A stretch of 58,469 nt of DNA from Candidatus Bipolaricaulota bacterium (GCA_026390345.1 JAPLGD010000063.1:1-58469); one strand, 5' to 3'; positions 16,801 to 25,025 are shown, numbered from the stretch's first letter. Made by a program: numbers and translations. Notes: generated by a model not told the origin, from the sequence alone.

Positions 16801-16860
16801 GTAGCGTCGGAGCTTGTCTCCGACGTTCGCGGCAACGTCGCACACAAGGTGCGACGCTAC
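16801..16860. repeat. 60-bp compound palindromic repeat
   Basis: The element begins GTAGCGTCGG and ends GCGACGCTAC. Inside are two small hairpins, GTCGGAG-CTTGT-CTCCGAC and GTCGCAC-ACAAG-GTGCGAC, in opposite orientation, so the whole is itself an imperfect palindrome. The second hairpin with its flanks (AACGTCGCA-ACAAG-TGCGACGC-AC) matches the copy at 11970-11996. The ABC operon is thus bracketed by members of one repeat family. The rest of 16773-17014 holds only the degenerate array described next. Confidence 0.75.
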
Positions 16861-16928
16861 GCCCGTCCCGCGTCGTCGCACGCAGATGGTGGTGCGCTTT
16901 CATGGCAGAACCGAGCGCATAGACGCTA

Positions 16929-17014
16929 CGACGAACTCCGGACTATGACCCGACGAACTCCACGAACTCAAAGAACCCAACGAACCGAACAGACTGCGCA
17001 CCGCGAACTGCGAA
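16929..17014. repeat. Degenerate CGAACTC/GAACCCAA short-motif array
   Basis: The stretch consists largely of variants of a 7-8 base word: CGAACTC, CGAACTCC, GAACTCAAAGAACCCAAC, CGAACCGAAC, CGAACTGCGAACTAG. The same vocabulary recurs at 57960-58138. It gives low-complexity ORFs (RTPRTQRTQRT) that should not be called genes. Confidence 0.6.
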
Positions 17015-17875
17015 CTAGCCCCGCGCTCGTCCCCTGAGCGCTTCCACGACCTCGTACGGCAGTCGAACCTGCCCGAGGGACGGCTTCGATGAGCCGGGCC
17101 CGTGGTCGTCCGAGCCGCCGGAGACGAGGAACCCGTGTTTCGCTGCCTCCGCCGCGAGGCGCTCCGGGGCAATGGATAGGTCGGGCGAGCGCGGGTCCCG
17201 GTACGGGTAGACGCTCTCGATCGCGTCGATGCCCTCCTCCGAGAGGAGGCGGAAGAGCGAGTCCCATTCCGCGACCCGCATCAGGCAGGGGTGGGCCACG
17301 GAGATCGCCGCTCCGGCGGCTCGCAGAGCCTTGACCGCCTCGCGAAGGGTGACCTTCTCGAGCGACACGTAGCACGGCTGCCCGCGGCCGATGAACCGGG
17401 CGAACGCCTCGTCGAACTCGGCGATCGCACCTTTCTCCATGAGAGCACGCGCGAGGTGCGGCCGCCCGACGTTCCCCTCGGCGTGGTTCCGGACGTCATC
17501 CATGTTGAGGTCGACGCCAACCTCACGGCACTTCTCGACCATCTGCTCCATTCGCTTGTTGCGCGCGCGGTCCATCCAATGCAGGAGATCGGCGAGCTCG
17601 CGCGCCGCGGGATCGACGAAGTACCCGAGCAGCTCGCCGCTCACCCCGTCGAAGTCGGCCTTGAGCTCGACACCGGTGATGACCTCAACGCCGCCCATAT
17701 GGGTCACTCGCTCGGTCAAGTCGGGCGACACGGTGTCGTGGTCGGTGACGGCGATACAAGAGAGCGCGGCGGCCTTGGCGCGGCCCACCAACTCGGCGAC
17801 GGTCTGCGTACCGTCCGAGGCCACCGTGTGCAGGTGAAGGTCGGCGTAGCCGGCCGTCGACGGCTTCCGCTTCAT
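17015..17875 (-). CDS. PHP-domain phosphoesterase (RNase AM / YciV type)
   Basis: A 286-residue PHP-domain metal-dependent phosphoesterase. Metal-binding motifs are clear: YADLHLHTVASDGT at the N-terminus, TDHDT, a GVE after ITG, AHP, and SGGSDDHGPGS near the end. The family includes the 3',5'-nucleoside bisphosphate phosphatase and 5'-end RNA exonuclease RNase AM. Its ATG overlaps the end of the folD fragment by 4 nt, so it is last in the efp-asp23-nusB-folD transcript. Substrate choice within the family cannot be told from sequence. Confidence 0.87.
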   Translation of the reverse strand: MKRKPSTAGYADLHLHTVASDGTQTVAELVGRAKAAALSCIAVTDHDTVSPDLTERVTHMGGVEVITGVELKADFDGVSGELLGYFVDPAARELADLLHWMDRARNKRMEQMVEKCREVGVDLNMDDVRNHAEGNVGRPHLARALMEKGAIAEFDEAFARFIGRGQPCYVSLEKVTLREAVKALRAAGAAISVAHPCLMRVAEWDSLFRLLSEEGIDAIESVYPYRDPRSPDLSIAPERLAAEAAKHGFLVSGGSDDHGPGSSKPSLGQVRLPYEVVEALRGRARG

Positions 17876-18504
17876 CTCAGGCTCGTTTCCGCGGCCTGCA
17901 CGACGTTCTCCATCAGGAGCACGGTGGTGAGCGGCCCGACGCCGCCGGGGACTGGACTGATCCAGGCCGCAACCTCGGAGACAGCGGCGAAGTCGACGTC
18001 TCCAACAAGGGCGTCACCGACGGCGTTGGTCCCGACGTCGACCACGACGGCCCCAGGACGGACCGCATCGGCGCGGAGGAAGCGGGGCTTCCCGACCGCG
18101 ACGCAGACGACGTCGCCCGCTCGCGTCTGCAGAGCCAGGTTCCTTGTCTGTGAGTGGCAGGTGGTCACCGTCGCTCCGCGAGCAAGCAAGAGCTGGCCGA
18201 GCGGCCGCCCGACGACGAGGCTCCGCCCGACGACGACCGCGTGGACGCCGCGAAGTTCGATCTTGTGCCCGTCGAGGAGGGCCATCACCGCCGCCGCGGT
18301 CGCCGGAACGAAGCCGGGCTGTCCGGCGAAGAGCCTTCCAAGCGACAGCGTGCTCGCCCCGTCGACGTCCTTCTCGGCTGGAATCGCGTCCTGCACGGCG
18401 CGGAGGTCAACGTTCGCCGGAAGAGGGGCCTCGATCATGATGCCGTGCACCGATGGGTCGGCGGCGAGCTTGCGGACGGAGTCGACAAGGCGCTCGGTCG
18501 TCGC
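17872..18504 (-). pseudogene. folD: FolD, N-terminally truncated at a junction with nusB
   Basis: This frame encodes the C-terminal two thirds of methylene-THF dehydrogenase/cyclohydrolase: ATTERLVDSVRKLAADPSVHG, EKDVDG, the Rossmann signature VVGRSLVVGRPLGQLLL, and PVPGGVGPLTTVLLMENV. The first 65 or so residues, which contain the catalytic Tyr-x3-Lys, are absent; upstream the frame runs directly into the end of nusB. The conserved Gln of VQLPLP is Glu here (MIEAPLP). The first usable start is the GTG at 18450, inside the domain. It is a pseudogene, a reduced Rossmann protein or an assembly error. Neighbours nusB and the PHP gene are otherwise in normal order. Confidence 0.75.
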
Positions 18505-18857
18505 CCGTTGATGAATCCGCGGGCCTGTTCCGTCCCGTACGCCTTCGCCAGCTCGACCGCCTCGTCGAGGGCGACCTCGGGCGGCACTTCCTCCGAGTAG
18601 AGGAGTTCGTAGACGCCGATTCGGAGGATGTTGCGGTCGAGGAGCGCCAGCCGGTCGAACCGCCAGCCCACCGTCCGCTCGCCGATGAGCCGGTCGATCT
18701 CGTCGCGCTGGGCGACGATGCCGTTGTAGACGCTCTCGATGTACGGCCGCTGGTCGCCGGGGTCCTCGTCCTCGCAGATCTCGTCGAGAATCACGGGGAG
18801 GAACTCCGCGCGGTACAACGCGAACAGTACCAACTCACGGGCTCGCGATCGCTGCAT
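18435..18857 (-). CDS. nusB: Transcription antitermination factor NusB, 3' end altered
   Basis: A 140-residue frame. Residues 1-114 look like NusB: RARELVLFALYRAEF at the start, WRFDRLALLDRNILRIGVYELLY in the middle and ALDEAVELAKAYGTEQARGFING at the end of the conserved helical domain. NusB binds boxA RNA with NusE (S10) and supports rRNA antitermination. After FING a normal NusB would close within about 10 residues. Here the frame continues through 26 residues (RRPSALSTP and onward) encoded by folD sequence in another frame. The fold should be essentially complete, so function is plausible. A repeat-rich 250-bp gap separates it from asp23. Confidence 0.8.
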   Translation of the reverse strand: MQRSRARELVLFALYRAEFLPVILDEICEDEDPGDQRPYIESVYNGIVAQRDEIDRLIGERTVGWRFDRLALLDRNILRIGVYELLYSEEVPPEVALDEAVELAKAYGTEQARGFINGRRPSALSTPSASSPPTHRCTAS

Positions 18858-18932
18858 CGCTCAGGCTCCCCGCCCTGCGCGTGTGCGGCCCCCCCGCCGG
18901 GGTTGCTTGCGCCCCCGCCCGCCGTCCCGCCG

Positions 18933-19108
18933 GCGGCCCTCCGTCCGCGCTTGCCGCTTCGCACGCGTTTGCGCCGCGGCCGGCGGCCCACCGTCCACGT
19001 TTGCCGCCCGCGGCCCTTCGTACGCGTTTGCCGCTCGCGGCCCTCCGTACGCGTTTGCCGCTCCGTACGCGCTTGCAGCCTGCCCATCGTACGCGCTTGC
19101 AGCCTGCA
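18933..19108. repeat. Tandem array, ~27-bp GC-rich units
   Basis: Variants of TACGCGTTTGCCGCTCGCGG followed by CCCTCCG are repeated about six times, with copies from 18 to 33 bp. The clearest pair is at 19021-19068. It fills most of the gene-free gap between asp23 and nusB. Three overlapping minus-strand ORFs here are Arg/Ala-rich translations of the repeat and are not credible genes. A leader or attenuator role within the operon is possible but unsupported. Confidence 0.7.
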
Positions 19109-19501
19109 CTAGACCTCGCTCGTGTCGTCCCATTCGTCCGCGCTCTCCCGCGTGCTCTCCTCGCCCTGCTCGTCACCCTTGACGACCCGCTGGACGTCGA
19201 CGTTCACGGCGCTGACGCGGAGCCCCGTCATTCGTTCGATCTCCGCCTTGATGCGCGCCTGGACCAGCTTCGCAACCTTGCGAATGGGAACCCCGTAGAC
19301 GACGGTGATTCGCACCGTCACGGTGACGACGTCGCCGTCAACCGTCGTGTCGACGTACCGCTTCATCCCTTCACCGCGACGGAAGACGCTGTCCCCGGGG
19401 CGGAGGTTGGCGATCCCGCCGATCTCCGAGACGGCAATGCCGGCGATGGCCGTGACGACATCCTTCGAGATGCCTACACTTCCCTTGTCCGCGTCGACCA
19501 T
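19109..19501 (-). CDS. Asp23/Gls24-family protein (second copy in operon)
   Basis: A 130-residue Asp23/Gls24 protein: VGISKDVVTAIAGIAVSEI-GI at the N-terminus, VTVTVRITVVYGVPIRKVAKLVQ in the middle and GLRVSAVNVDVQRVV near the end, with an acidic tail. The family is linked to envelope stress and often lies in nusB clusters. AGGAGG lies five bases before the ATG. It follows the first Asp23 gene by 10 nt. The two copies differ in their tails (acidic here, His/Lys there). AmaP, which tethers Asp23 in staphylococci, is not present nearby. Confidence 0.88.
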   Translation of the reverse strand: MVDADKGSVGISKDVVTAIAGIAVSEIGGIANLRPGDSVFRRGEGMKRYVDTTVDGDVVTVTVRITVVYGVPIRKVAKLVQARIKAEIERMTGLRVSAVNVDVQRVVKGDEQGEESTRESADEWDDTSEV

Positions 19502-19511
19502 CCCGGCCTCC

Positions 19512-19892
19512 TCACTTCTTCCCCGCGTCGTGCGAGTGCGGGGGAACGACCTTCTTCACGTTGACGTCGACGGACGAGACCGAGAGGCCGACCAGCCGCT
19601 CGATGTCGCGCTCGACGTTCTGCTGGACGCCGCGGGCGACGGCGTGGACCGGATACCCGTACTCGACGGCGATTTTGAGTTCGAGACGAACTTGCTCGTT
19701 GACCAGTTCCGTCTTGATCGTGGGAGCCACGTCCTCGACGCCGAAGATGCTCATCAGGCCTCCGGGCGAGCCGGTGGAGTGGCCGACTCCGTCGACCTTC
19801 TCCGCGGCAATGCGGGCGATGGAGGCGATGACCTCTTCGGCCATCGTGATCCGCCCGTCGTCATCGACGATCTCGATCCTCCTCTCCGCCAT
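19512..19892 (-). CDS. Asp23/Gls24-family protein (first copy in operon)
   Basis: A 126-residue paralogue: GRITMAEEVIASIARIAAEKVDGV, VRLELKIAVEYGYPVHAVARGVQ, GLSVSSVDVNVKKVV, ending in HSHDAGKK. AGGAGG precedes the ATG. It lies 20 nt after efp and 10 nt before the second copy, giving the order efp-asp23-asp23-nusB-folD that is well known from Firmicutes-like genomes. A role at the membrane or in envelope stress is inferred from the family. Confidence 0.88.
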   Translation of the reverse strand: MAERRIEIVDDDGRITMAEEVIASIARIAAEKVDGVGHSTGSPGGLMSIFGVEDVAPTIKTELVNEQVRLELKIAVEYGYPVHAVARGVQQNVERDIERLVGLSVSSVDVNVKKVVPPHSHDAGKK

Positions 19893-19912
19893 CGCTCCTC
19901 CTCGCTAAACCG

Positions 19913-20473
19913 CTAGACTCGCTCGACGTACGCCCCCGAGCGCGTGTCGATCTTCAGGTGGTCGCCCTCCTTCACGAACAGCGGTACCCGGACGACCACC
20001 CCCGTCTCGAGGGTGGCCGGCTTGTCGACGTTGGAGACGGTGTCTCCGCGAACGCCGGGCTCGGTGCGGGTCACCCTGAGCGTCGTGAAGTTCGGGATGT
20101 CAACCTTGACCATCTCGGACTTGTAGTAGTAGCCGATCACGACCGTCCCCTCGACGAGGAACTCGGCCTGCGGTCCGAGCATCTCCTTCGGGATCGGGAA
20201 CTGATCGAACGTCGCGACGTTCATGAAGTTGTAGTTGTCGCCGTCGTGGAACAGGTACTGCAGCTCGTGCGACTCGAGGAACACAGCCGAGGTGTCCTCG
20301 AAGCCCCGGAAGGTCTCGCTCGTGACCTTGCCCGTCTTCAAATGCTTCAGCTTCGTCGAGGCGACGGCGCTTCCACGGCCGCGCTTGTTGTGCTCGTACT
20401 CGAACACCTCGTAGAGCTCGCCTTGGTACAGGATGATCATGCCCTTCCGCAGATCGCTGATCGAAAGACCCAT
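19913..20473 (-). CDS. efp: Elongation factor P
   Basis: A 186-residue EF-P with the KOW-like N-terminal domain (SISDLRKGMIILYQGELYEV), the OB domain, and the C-terminal signature TNPATLETG-like VDKPATLETGVVVRVPLFV ending GAYVERV. EF-P relieves ribosome stalling at polyproline. The loop reads HNKRGRGS, so Arg33 lies where most EF-Ps have the Lys that EpmA or similar enzymes modify; no modification enzyme is visible here. The ATG at 20473 was chosen over the tracked 20668 by homology, with AAGGAAGGGAG upstream. It heads the minus-strand operon running to the PHP gene. Confidence 0.92.
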   Translation of the reverse strand: MGLSISDLRKGMIILYQGELYEVFEYEHNKRGRGSAVASTKLKHLKTGKVTSETFRGFEDTSAVFLESHELQYLFHDGDNYNFMNVATFDQFPIPKEMLGPQAEFLVEGTVVIGYYYKSEMVKVDIPNFTTLRVTRTEPGVRGDTVSNVDKPATLETGVVVRVPLFVKEGDHLKIDTRSGAYVERV

Positions 20474-20609
20474 GGTGATTGACTCCCTTCCTTCCGTGGC
20501 ACGCGCCGCCAAGACGCGCTCTATCTCTATGATATCCCGAGACAGCTGTACGTCGCCAACAGAGCCCCTCGGCAACGGGTCCCCGCACCACCCGAAGGAC
20601 GACCGCGGT

Positions 20610-21095
20610 TCAGCGTCGTCGACCGTGTCCGCCGTGCTTCGCCGCCGTTTGGATTGCATCCGCCGCAATGTGCGTCATATTCGGGAGGTACAGGCCGAGG
20701 GCGATTGCCGCAAGGACCTCCTTGTTCGGAAGCCGAATCCGGAAGTCGTGGGCTCCGACCCCGCCGACGGCAATCCCGACGACGACAACCCACGCGAGGA
20801 CGTAGCCCACGCGCGTGAGCGGGCCAAAGAACCACTGGTGCGAGAGCTTCCGATGCCGGAAGACCGCTGCGTACGGCCACCAGAGAACCCGTAGTGGCCC
20901 CCAACGCTTAAACGGCCGGCTCCCAACGAGATCCAGGTCCGGGCTCAGAAGGGCTATCGACGCCACGTAGCAGGCGCCGAAGATTGCCACCGCGGGCCAG
21001 GTGACCCAGCCCTCCAGGATCAAGTAAGCTCCCAAGGCGCTCCAGACAGCGAGAAGTAGAAGCTCGATTCGGAGATGGGCTTTCCCGGACGGCAT
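20610..21095 (-). CDS. DUF2227-like metal-binding membrane protein
   Basis: A 161-residue protein starting MPSGKAHLRIELLLLAVWSA. Three hydrophobic helices, the LSPDLDL segment, KRWGPLRVLWWPY, the HRKLSH motif and a late NMTHIAADA match a family of predicted metal-binding membrane proteins (DUF2227 as I know it). The His and Asp residues could form a metal site as in membrane hydrolases, but function is unproven. The start at 21095 agrees with family N-termini; the tracked extension covers the groES promoter region. It is divergent from groES. Confidence 0.75.
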   Translation of the reverse strand: MPSGKAHLRIELLLLAVWSALGAYLILEGWVTWPAVAIFGACYVASIALLSPDLDLVGSRPFKRWGPLRVLWWPYAAVFRHRKLSHQWFFGPLTRVGYVLAWVVVVGIAVGGVGAHDFRIRLPNKEVLAAIALGLYLPNMTHIAADAIQTAAKHGGHGRRR

Positions 21096-21143
21096 GTCGG
21101 AGACTATGCTGGAGGCCGATGTTCCCGACAAGCGCGCCGTTCC

Positions 21144-21172
21144 TTGACGGGAATGGAGGGCTCCGTTACAAT
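21144..21172 (+). promoter_or_regulatory. Sigma-70 promoter of groESL
   Basis: TTGACG (21144-21149), 17 bp, TACAAT (21167-21172). Both boxes match consensus at five of six positions with optimal spacing, immediately upstream of the CIRCE operator. Confidence 0.85.
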
Positions 21173-21175
21173 GAG

Positions 21176-21202
21176 TTAGCAAACTCGTCAATCAAGTGCT
21201 AA
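21176..21202. promoter_or_regulatory. CIRCE operator (HrcA binding site)
   Basis: TTAGCAAAC-N9-AAGTGCTAA matches the CIRCE consensus TTAGCACTC-N9-GAGTGCTAA at 15 of 18 arm positions with exact spacing. It lies between the -10 box and groES, so HrcA would block initiation and release it on heat shock. No hrcA gene is in the window. Confidence 0.9.
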
Positions 21203-21228
21203 CCATCAGTTAGAAGGAGGAGATACGG

Positions 21229-21522
21229 ATGGCGACCAAGGCATTGGGAAAGCGGGTCAAGCCCCTAGGAAAGAGGATCCTGGCGAAGAAGCTTGAGACC
21301 GAGGGCCGGACCTCCGCAGGGGGAATCGTCCTTCCCGACTCCGTGAAGAACGAGAAGACGATTCGCGCCGAAGTGGTGGCAATCGGGACCGACGAGAAGT
21401 TCGAGGTCAAGGTCGGCGATCAGATCCTCGTGGCCAGCTTCTCCGGCACGGAGATCGAAGAGGGCGAAGACAAGTACATCCTCGTCGAGGAGTCGAAGGT
21501 CCTCGCCATCGTCAAGGAGTAG
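21229..21522 (+). CDS. groES: Co-chaperonin GroES
   Basis: A 97-residue Hsp10 subunit. It starts MATKALGKRVKPLGKRILAK, has the mobile-loop region ETEGRTSAGGIVLPDS with the IVL hydrophobic contact to GroEL, and ends YILVEESKVLAIVKE. It caps the GroEL cavity during ATP-driven folding in the cytoplasm. AGGAGG lies eight bases before the ATG. It is first in a bicistronic groESL operon under a consensus promoter and CIRCE. It has an N-terminal extension of a few residues compared with E. coli GroES. Confidence 0.96.
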   Translation: MATKALGKRVKPLGKRILAKKLETEGRTSAGGIVLPDSVKNEKTIRAEVVAIGTDEKFEVKVGDQILVASFSGTEIEEGEDKYILVEESKVLAIVKE

Positions 21523-21543
21523 CTCACAAAGGGGGAAACCAAG

Positions 21544-23163
21544 ATGGCGAAGGAAGTCATTTTCGGTGACGAAGCACGCCGCAGGATGAAGGTCGGCATC
21601 GACAAGCTCGCCGACGCGGTGCGGATCACGCTCGGCCCGCGGGGCCGGAACGTCATCATCGACAAGAAGTTCGGCACGCCCGACATCACGAACGACGGCG
21701 TGACCATCGCGCAGGAGCAGGAGTACAAGGACGTCTTCGAGAACATGGGCGCGCAGCTCGTCAAGGAAGTCGCGTCAAAGACGAACGACAACGTCGGCGA
21801 CGGCACGACCACGGCCACCGTTCTCGCCCACGCCATGATCGAAGAGGGATTCAAGAACCTCGCCGCGGGCGCGAATCCGATGGAGATGAAGCGCGGACTC
21901 GAAAAGGGCTCGACGTCCATCGTCGATGAGCTGAAGAAGATGAGCCGCAAGCTCAAATCGAAGGAAGAGACGGCTCAGGTCGGCGCGAACTCCGCGAAGG
22001 ACGAGTCGATCGGGAAGATCATTGCCGACGCCATGGAGGCCGTGGGCGAGGACGGCGTCATCACCGTCGAGGACTCGGACACCATCGAGACCTACTACGA
22101 GGTCGTCGAGGGAATGCAGTTCGATCGTGAGTACACCTCGCCGTACTTCGTCACCGACCCGAAGAAGATGGAAGTTCTCCTCGAGAAGCCGCTCATCCTG
22201 GTCACCGACCTTGAGCTGAAGAGCGCGACGGACCTTGTCCCGATGCTCGAGAAGGTCGTTCAGGCCGGCAGGCCGATTCTCCTCATCGCGAAGGATGTGA
22301 CCGGCGAGGCGCTAACGACCCTCGTGCTCAACAAGCTGAAGGGAACGCTCTCCAGCTGCGCGGTCAAGGCCCCCGGCTTCGGCGACCGTCGCAAGGCCAT
22401 GCTCGAAGACATCGCGGTCCTGACCGGCGCGACCGTCGTCGCTGAGGACGCCGGAATGCAGATCAAGGACACGACCCTCGACATGCTGGGCTCGGCCGAG
22501 CGGATCAAGGTCGATAGCGCGAACACGACGATCATCGGCGGCAAGGGCAAGGCCGCGGCGATCCAGGGCCGAATCGAGCAGATCGAGGCCCAGATCGAGA
22601 CCACGGACTCCGAGTACGACCGCGAGAAGCTGGAGGAGCGGAAGGCGAAGCTCGCCGGCGGCGTCGCGGTGATCAAGGTTGGCGCTCCCACCGAAACGGA
22701 GCTGTCCGAGAAGAAGCATCGCATGGAAGACGCGCTCGAGGCCACGAAGGCGGCCGTCGATGAGGGCGTTCTCCCCGGAGGCGGCGTCGCGCTGATCAAC
22801 GCGTCGAAGGTCCTCGCCAAGATCGAGGTTGAGGGCGACGAGGCGGTCGGCATCCGCATCCTGGCCCGGGCTCTCGAGGCCCCGATGCGCCAACTCGCCC
22901 AGAACGCCGGGTTCGAAGGCGGGATCGTCGTTGGCAAGGTCCGCGAGCAGAAGAAGGGCGTCGGCTTCGACGTGATCAAGGAGGAGTACTGCGACATGTT
23001 CGAGGCCGGAATCATCGACCCGACCAAGGTCACTCGGTCCGCCTTGCAGAACGCTGTGTCGATCGCCGGGATGCTCCTCACGACCGATGCCCTGGTGGGC
23101 GAAGTCAAGGAGAAGGAAGAGAACCCGATGTCGCAGATGCCGGGCGGCATGCCCCCGTACTAG
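21544..23163 (+). CDS. groEL: Chaperonin GroEL
   Basis: A 539-residue Hsp60 subunit with all expected hallmarks: [15 protein letters not shown], the ATP-site GPRGRNV and [18 protein letters not shown] with the catalytic Asp, the [14 protein letters not shown]-like [13 protein letters not shown], and a short Gly/Met tail ending PGGMPPY. It folds cytosolic proteins with GroES. It follows groES by 21 nt with GGGGGAAA upstream, and is followed by a rho-independent terminator. Length and motifs are normal and no damage is seen. Confidence 0.97.
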   Translation: MAKEVIFGDEARRRMKVGIDKLADAVRITLGPRGRNVIIDKKFGTPDITNDGVTIAQEQEYKDVFENMGAQLVKEVASKTNDNVGDGTTTATVLAHAMIEEGFKNLAAGANPMEMKRGLEKGSTSIVDELKKMSRKLKSKEETAQVGANSAKDESIGKIIADAMEAVGEDGVITVEDSDTIETYYEVVEGMQFDREYTSPYFVTDPKKMEVLLEKPLILVTDLELKSATDLVPMLEKVVQAGRPILLIAKDVTGEALTTLVLNKLKGTLSSCAVKAPGFGDRRKAMLEDIAVLTGATVVAEDAGMQIKDTTLDMLGSAERIKVDSANTTIIGGKGKAAAIQGRIEQIEAQIETTDSEYDREKLEERKAKLAGGVAVIKVGAPTETELSEKKHRMEDALEATKAAVDEGVLPGGGVALINASKVLAKIEVEGDEAVGIRILARALEAPMRQLAQNAGFEGGIVVGKVREQKKGVGFDVIKEEYCDMFEAGIIDPTKVTRSALQNAVSIAGMLLTTDALVGEVKEKEENPMSQMPGGMPPY

Positions 23164-23182
23164 TCTTCACTGGTTGTCTACA

Positions 23183-23226
23183 CCCCTTCCGCTCGACTAC
23201 GATCGGGCGGAAGGGGTTTCTTCTTT
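23183..23226 (+). terminator. Rho-independent terminator after groEL
   Basis: CCCCTTCCGC and GCGGAAGGGG form a perfect 10-bp stem around a 14-base loop, followed by TTTCTTCTTT. It ends the groESL transcript. The patatin ATG lies two bases later, so that gene would be left with almost no leader. Confidence 0.85.
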
Positions 23227-23227
23227 C

Positions 23228-24127
23228 ATGGAGCGGAAGATTGGTCTTGCACTCGGAGGCGGCGGCGCGCGCGGCCTCGCCCACCTCGGGGTCCTGATTG
23301 GCCTCGAGGAGGCGGGGATCCCGATCTACGCCATCGCCGGGACGAGCATGGGGGCGGCGCTCGCCGCGACGAAGGCCCTCGGCATGGACCTCCACAGGCT
23401 CGAGAAGCTCCTCTGCACGCTCAACCTCAACACCATGCTCCAGGTGAGCGACAACACGCTCCGCGAAGTGCAACGAATCATCGGGCGGAGCGTGATGGAG
23501 TACTTCCGCGGGTCGACGTGGAAGGAGGAGGCCGCGTCGCCCCCCGAGCTGGCGCGGCTCCACGAGTTGTTCTCGCTACTGACGGCACGAAAAGGGTTTG
23601 CGGACACTCTGATTCCCTTCGCCGTCGTCGCCGCCGACGTCGAGACCGGACAGCGGGTCGTCCTGCGCGAGGGGAAGATCGGCCCCGCGGTCACCGCGAG
23701 CACCGCCGTGCCCGGCATCTTCTCGCCCGTGGCGTATGGCGGACGCTACCTTATCGACGGCGGGATCGTCGACAAGCTCCCCGTGGACGTCGCGGTCGAA
23801 CTCGGCGCCGATTCGGTCATCGCCGTGGACACGGGAGCGCCACTCACCCGCAGGGTCGAGACGTACTTGGAGGCGATCCTGCAAGCACAACGGGCGACGT
23901 CGAAACACCTGACCCAACTGCAGCTCGAGCGCTCCCAGGAGCGCCTGAGTGGTCGCCTCGTGGTCCTGCGTCCGGACGTCGGATGGATCCGCATGTTCGG
24001 CTTCGAGTACACCGAAGAGGCCATCCAGGCGGGCAAAGCCTCCGTCTCCGCCCACCTGGATGAGCTCTACGAGCTGGCCGGGATTCCGGCCGCTGCCGCG
24101 GCAACTACGGAGTCGGCGCTAGCGTAA
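23228..24127 (+). CDS. Patatin-like phospholipase (RssA/YchK type)
   Basis: A 299-residue patatin-family hydrolase. It begins MERKIGLALGGGGARGLAHL with the oxyanion-hole GGGGARG, the nucleophile elbow GTSMG (Ser40) and the DGG of the Ser-Asp dyad in YLIDGGIVD (Asp177). Family members hydrolyse acyl esters of phospholipids; small cytosolic ones like this have poorly known roles. The ATG at 23228 is where homology starts, but no Shine-Dalgarno precedes it, only the U-tract of the groEL terminator, so expression may depend on read-through or leaderless initiation. Its last 23 bases overlap the convergent lamin-tail gene. Confidence 0.88.
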   Translation: MERKIGLALGGGGARGLAHLGVLIGLEEAGIPIYAIAGTSMGAALAATKALGMDLHRLEKLLCTLNLNTMLQVSDNTLREVQRIIGRSVMEYFRGSTWKEEAASPPELARLHELFSLLTARKGFADTLIPFAVVAADVETGQRVVLREGKIGPAVTASTAVPGIFSPVAYGGRYLIDGGIVDKLPVDVAVELGADSVIAVDTGAPLTRRVETYLEAILQAQRATSKHLTQLQLERSQERLSGRLVVLRPDVGWIRMFGFEYTEEAIQAGKASVSAHLDELYELAGIPAAAAATTESALA

Positions 24128-25025
24128 GCGGGCCGGCCACCGCCGTCCCCGTCAACCCGTTCGGATCGGTTGCCACGACGCGAAGGAAGACCTCGCTTGC
24201 ACCGGCGTAGGGCGCCACGTCCCAAAGGAAGCTGCCCTGGTTCGTCAGGTTCTCCACGACGACGCGGCAGCTCTCACCCGCCGCGTCGCAGAGGAAGAGG
24301 GAGATCCCAAGCGCCATCGAGCTGCCGTCTGGATCACTCGCCGTCCAGCGCACCACGACGCTGCCGGAGAGCGTTCCGGAGGGAGGGTCCACCAGCGCGA
24401 CTCGGGGAACGGTTCGGAAATCAAGAGTCGCGGAGTTCTCCGCTCCCGGAGTGCCCGAGACCGGAGCGCCCTTTGCGTCCAGCCCCGATGCGGCGCGCCC
24501 GTTGTTCGTCGCCCACTGCGCCGGGAACGTCCCCGAGTCGATCCGCTCCATCGACGCGTACGGGCGCGATCCTTCGCTTCCCGTTCCCGCCGCCCATCCG
24601 CCCTGTTCACAGAGAACTTCGTCCGCCGTCGCTCCGGTCACATCGAGCAACCGAAGATCCACGCCGGCGTTCGAGAGCGTCCCTTTGAAGAGCACATCGG
24701 CCGTCACGTCCGCCACTGTCTGATCGTCGGTTCGCTCGAGAACGAAGTAGCCGTGCGGCGCGATGCTCGTCCGCCTCACCTCGACCGTGCCCTCCCCGAC
24801 CGCGCCGAGCGGCACTCTTGTTTCCCCGACGACGAGCACCCAGCCGGCCAGGTCGACGGCCGTGTCGCCCGCGTTGTAGAGCTCGATCCACTCGTCGTTC
24901 GCCGACGCTGCGGTGCCTCCCCAGGCCACTTCATTGATCACCACGGAGCCGCTCGCAAGAAGCGCCGTCACGAGGAGCGCGATTCCGAAGGCCGAGAGTC
25001 CGAATCCTGCTCGCCACCTTGGCAT
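24105..25025 (-). CDS. Secreted lamin-tail-domain protein
   Basis: A 306-residue exported protein. It has an N-terminal signal peptide (FGLSAFGIALLVTALLASGS) and then a lamin-tail domain (SVVINEVAWGGTAASANDEW, IELYNAGDTAVDLAGWVLV, YFVLERTDD), ending with an Ig-like region (VALVDPPSGTLSGSVVVRWTASDPDG). Lamin-tail domains are common in exported bacterial proteins, often beside nucleases or surface hydrolases. AGGGAGGAAGGT directly precedes the ATG at 25025. It is divergent from the M1 peptidase gene. Function is probably adhesive or structural (inference). Confidence 0.82.
   Translation of the reverse strand: MPRWRAGFGLSAFGIALLVTALLASGSVVINEVAWGGTAASANDEWIELYNAGDTAVDLAGWVLVVGETRVPLGAVGEGTVEVRRTSIAPHGYFVLERTDDQTVADVTADVLFKGTLSNAGVDLRLLDVTGATADEVLCEQGGWAAGTGSEGSRPYASMERIDSGTFPAQWATNNGRAASGLDAKGAPVSGTPGAENSATLDFRTVPRVALVDPPSGTLSGSVVVRWTASDPDGSSMALGISLFLCDAAGESCRVVVENLTNQGSFLWDVAPYAGASEVFLRVVATDPNGLTGTAVAGPLTLAPTP

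Noticed and set aside
18791-19176. Several overlapping minus-strand Arg-rich ORFs between asp23 and nusB
   Set aside because: They are translations of the 27-bp tandem repeat in three frames with no conserved protein feature.
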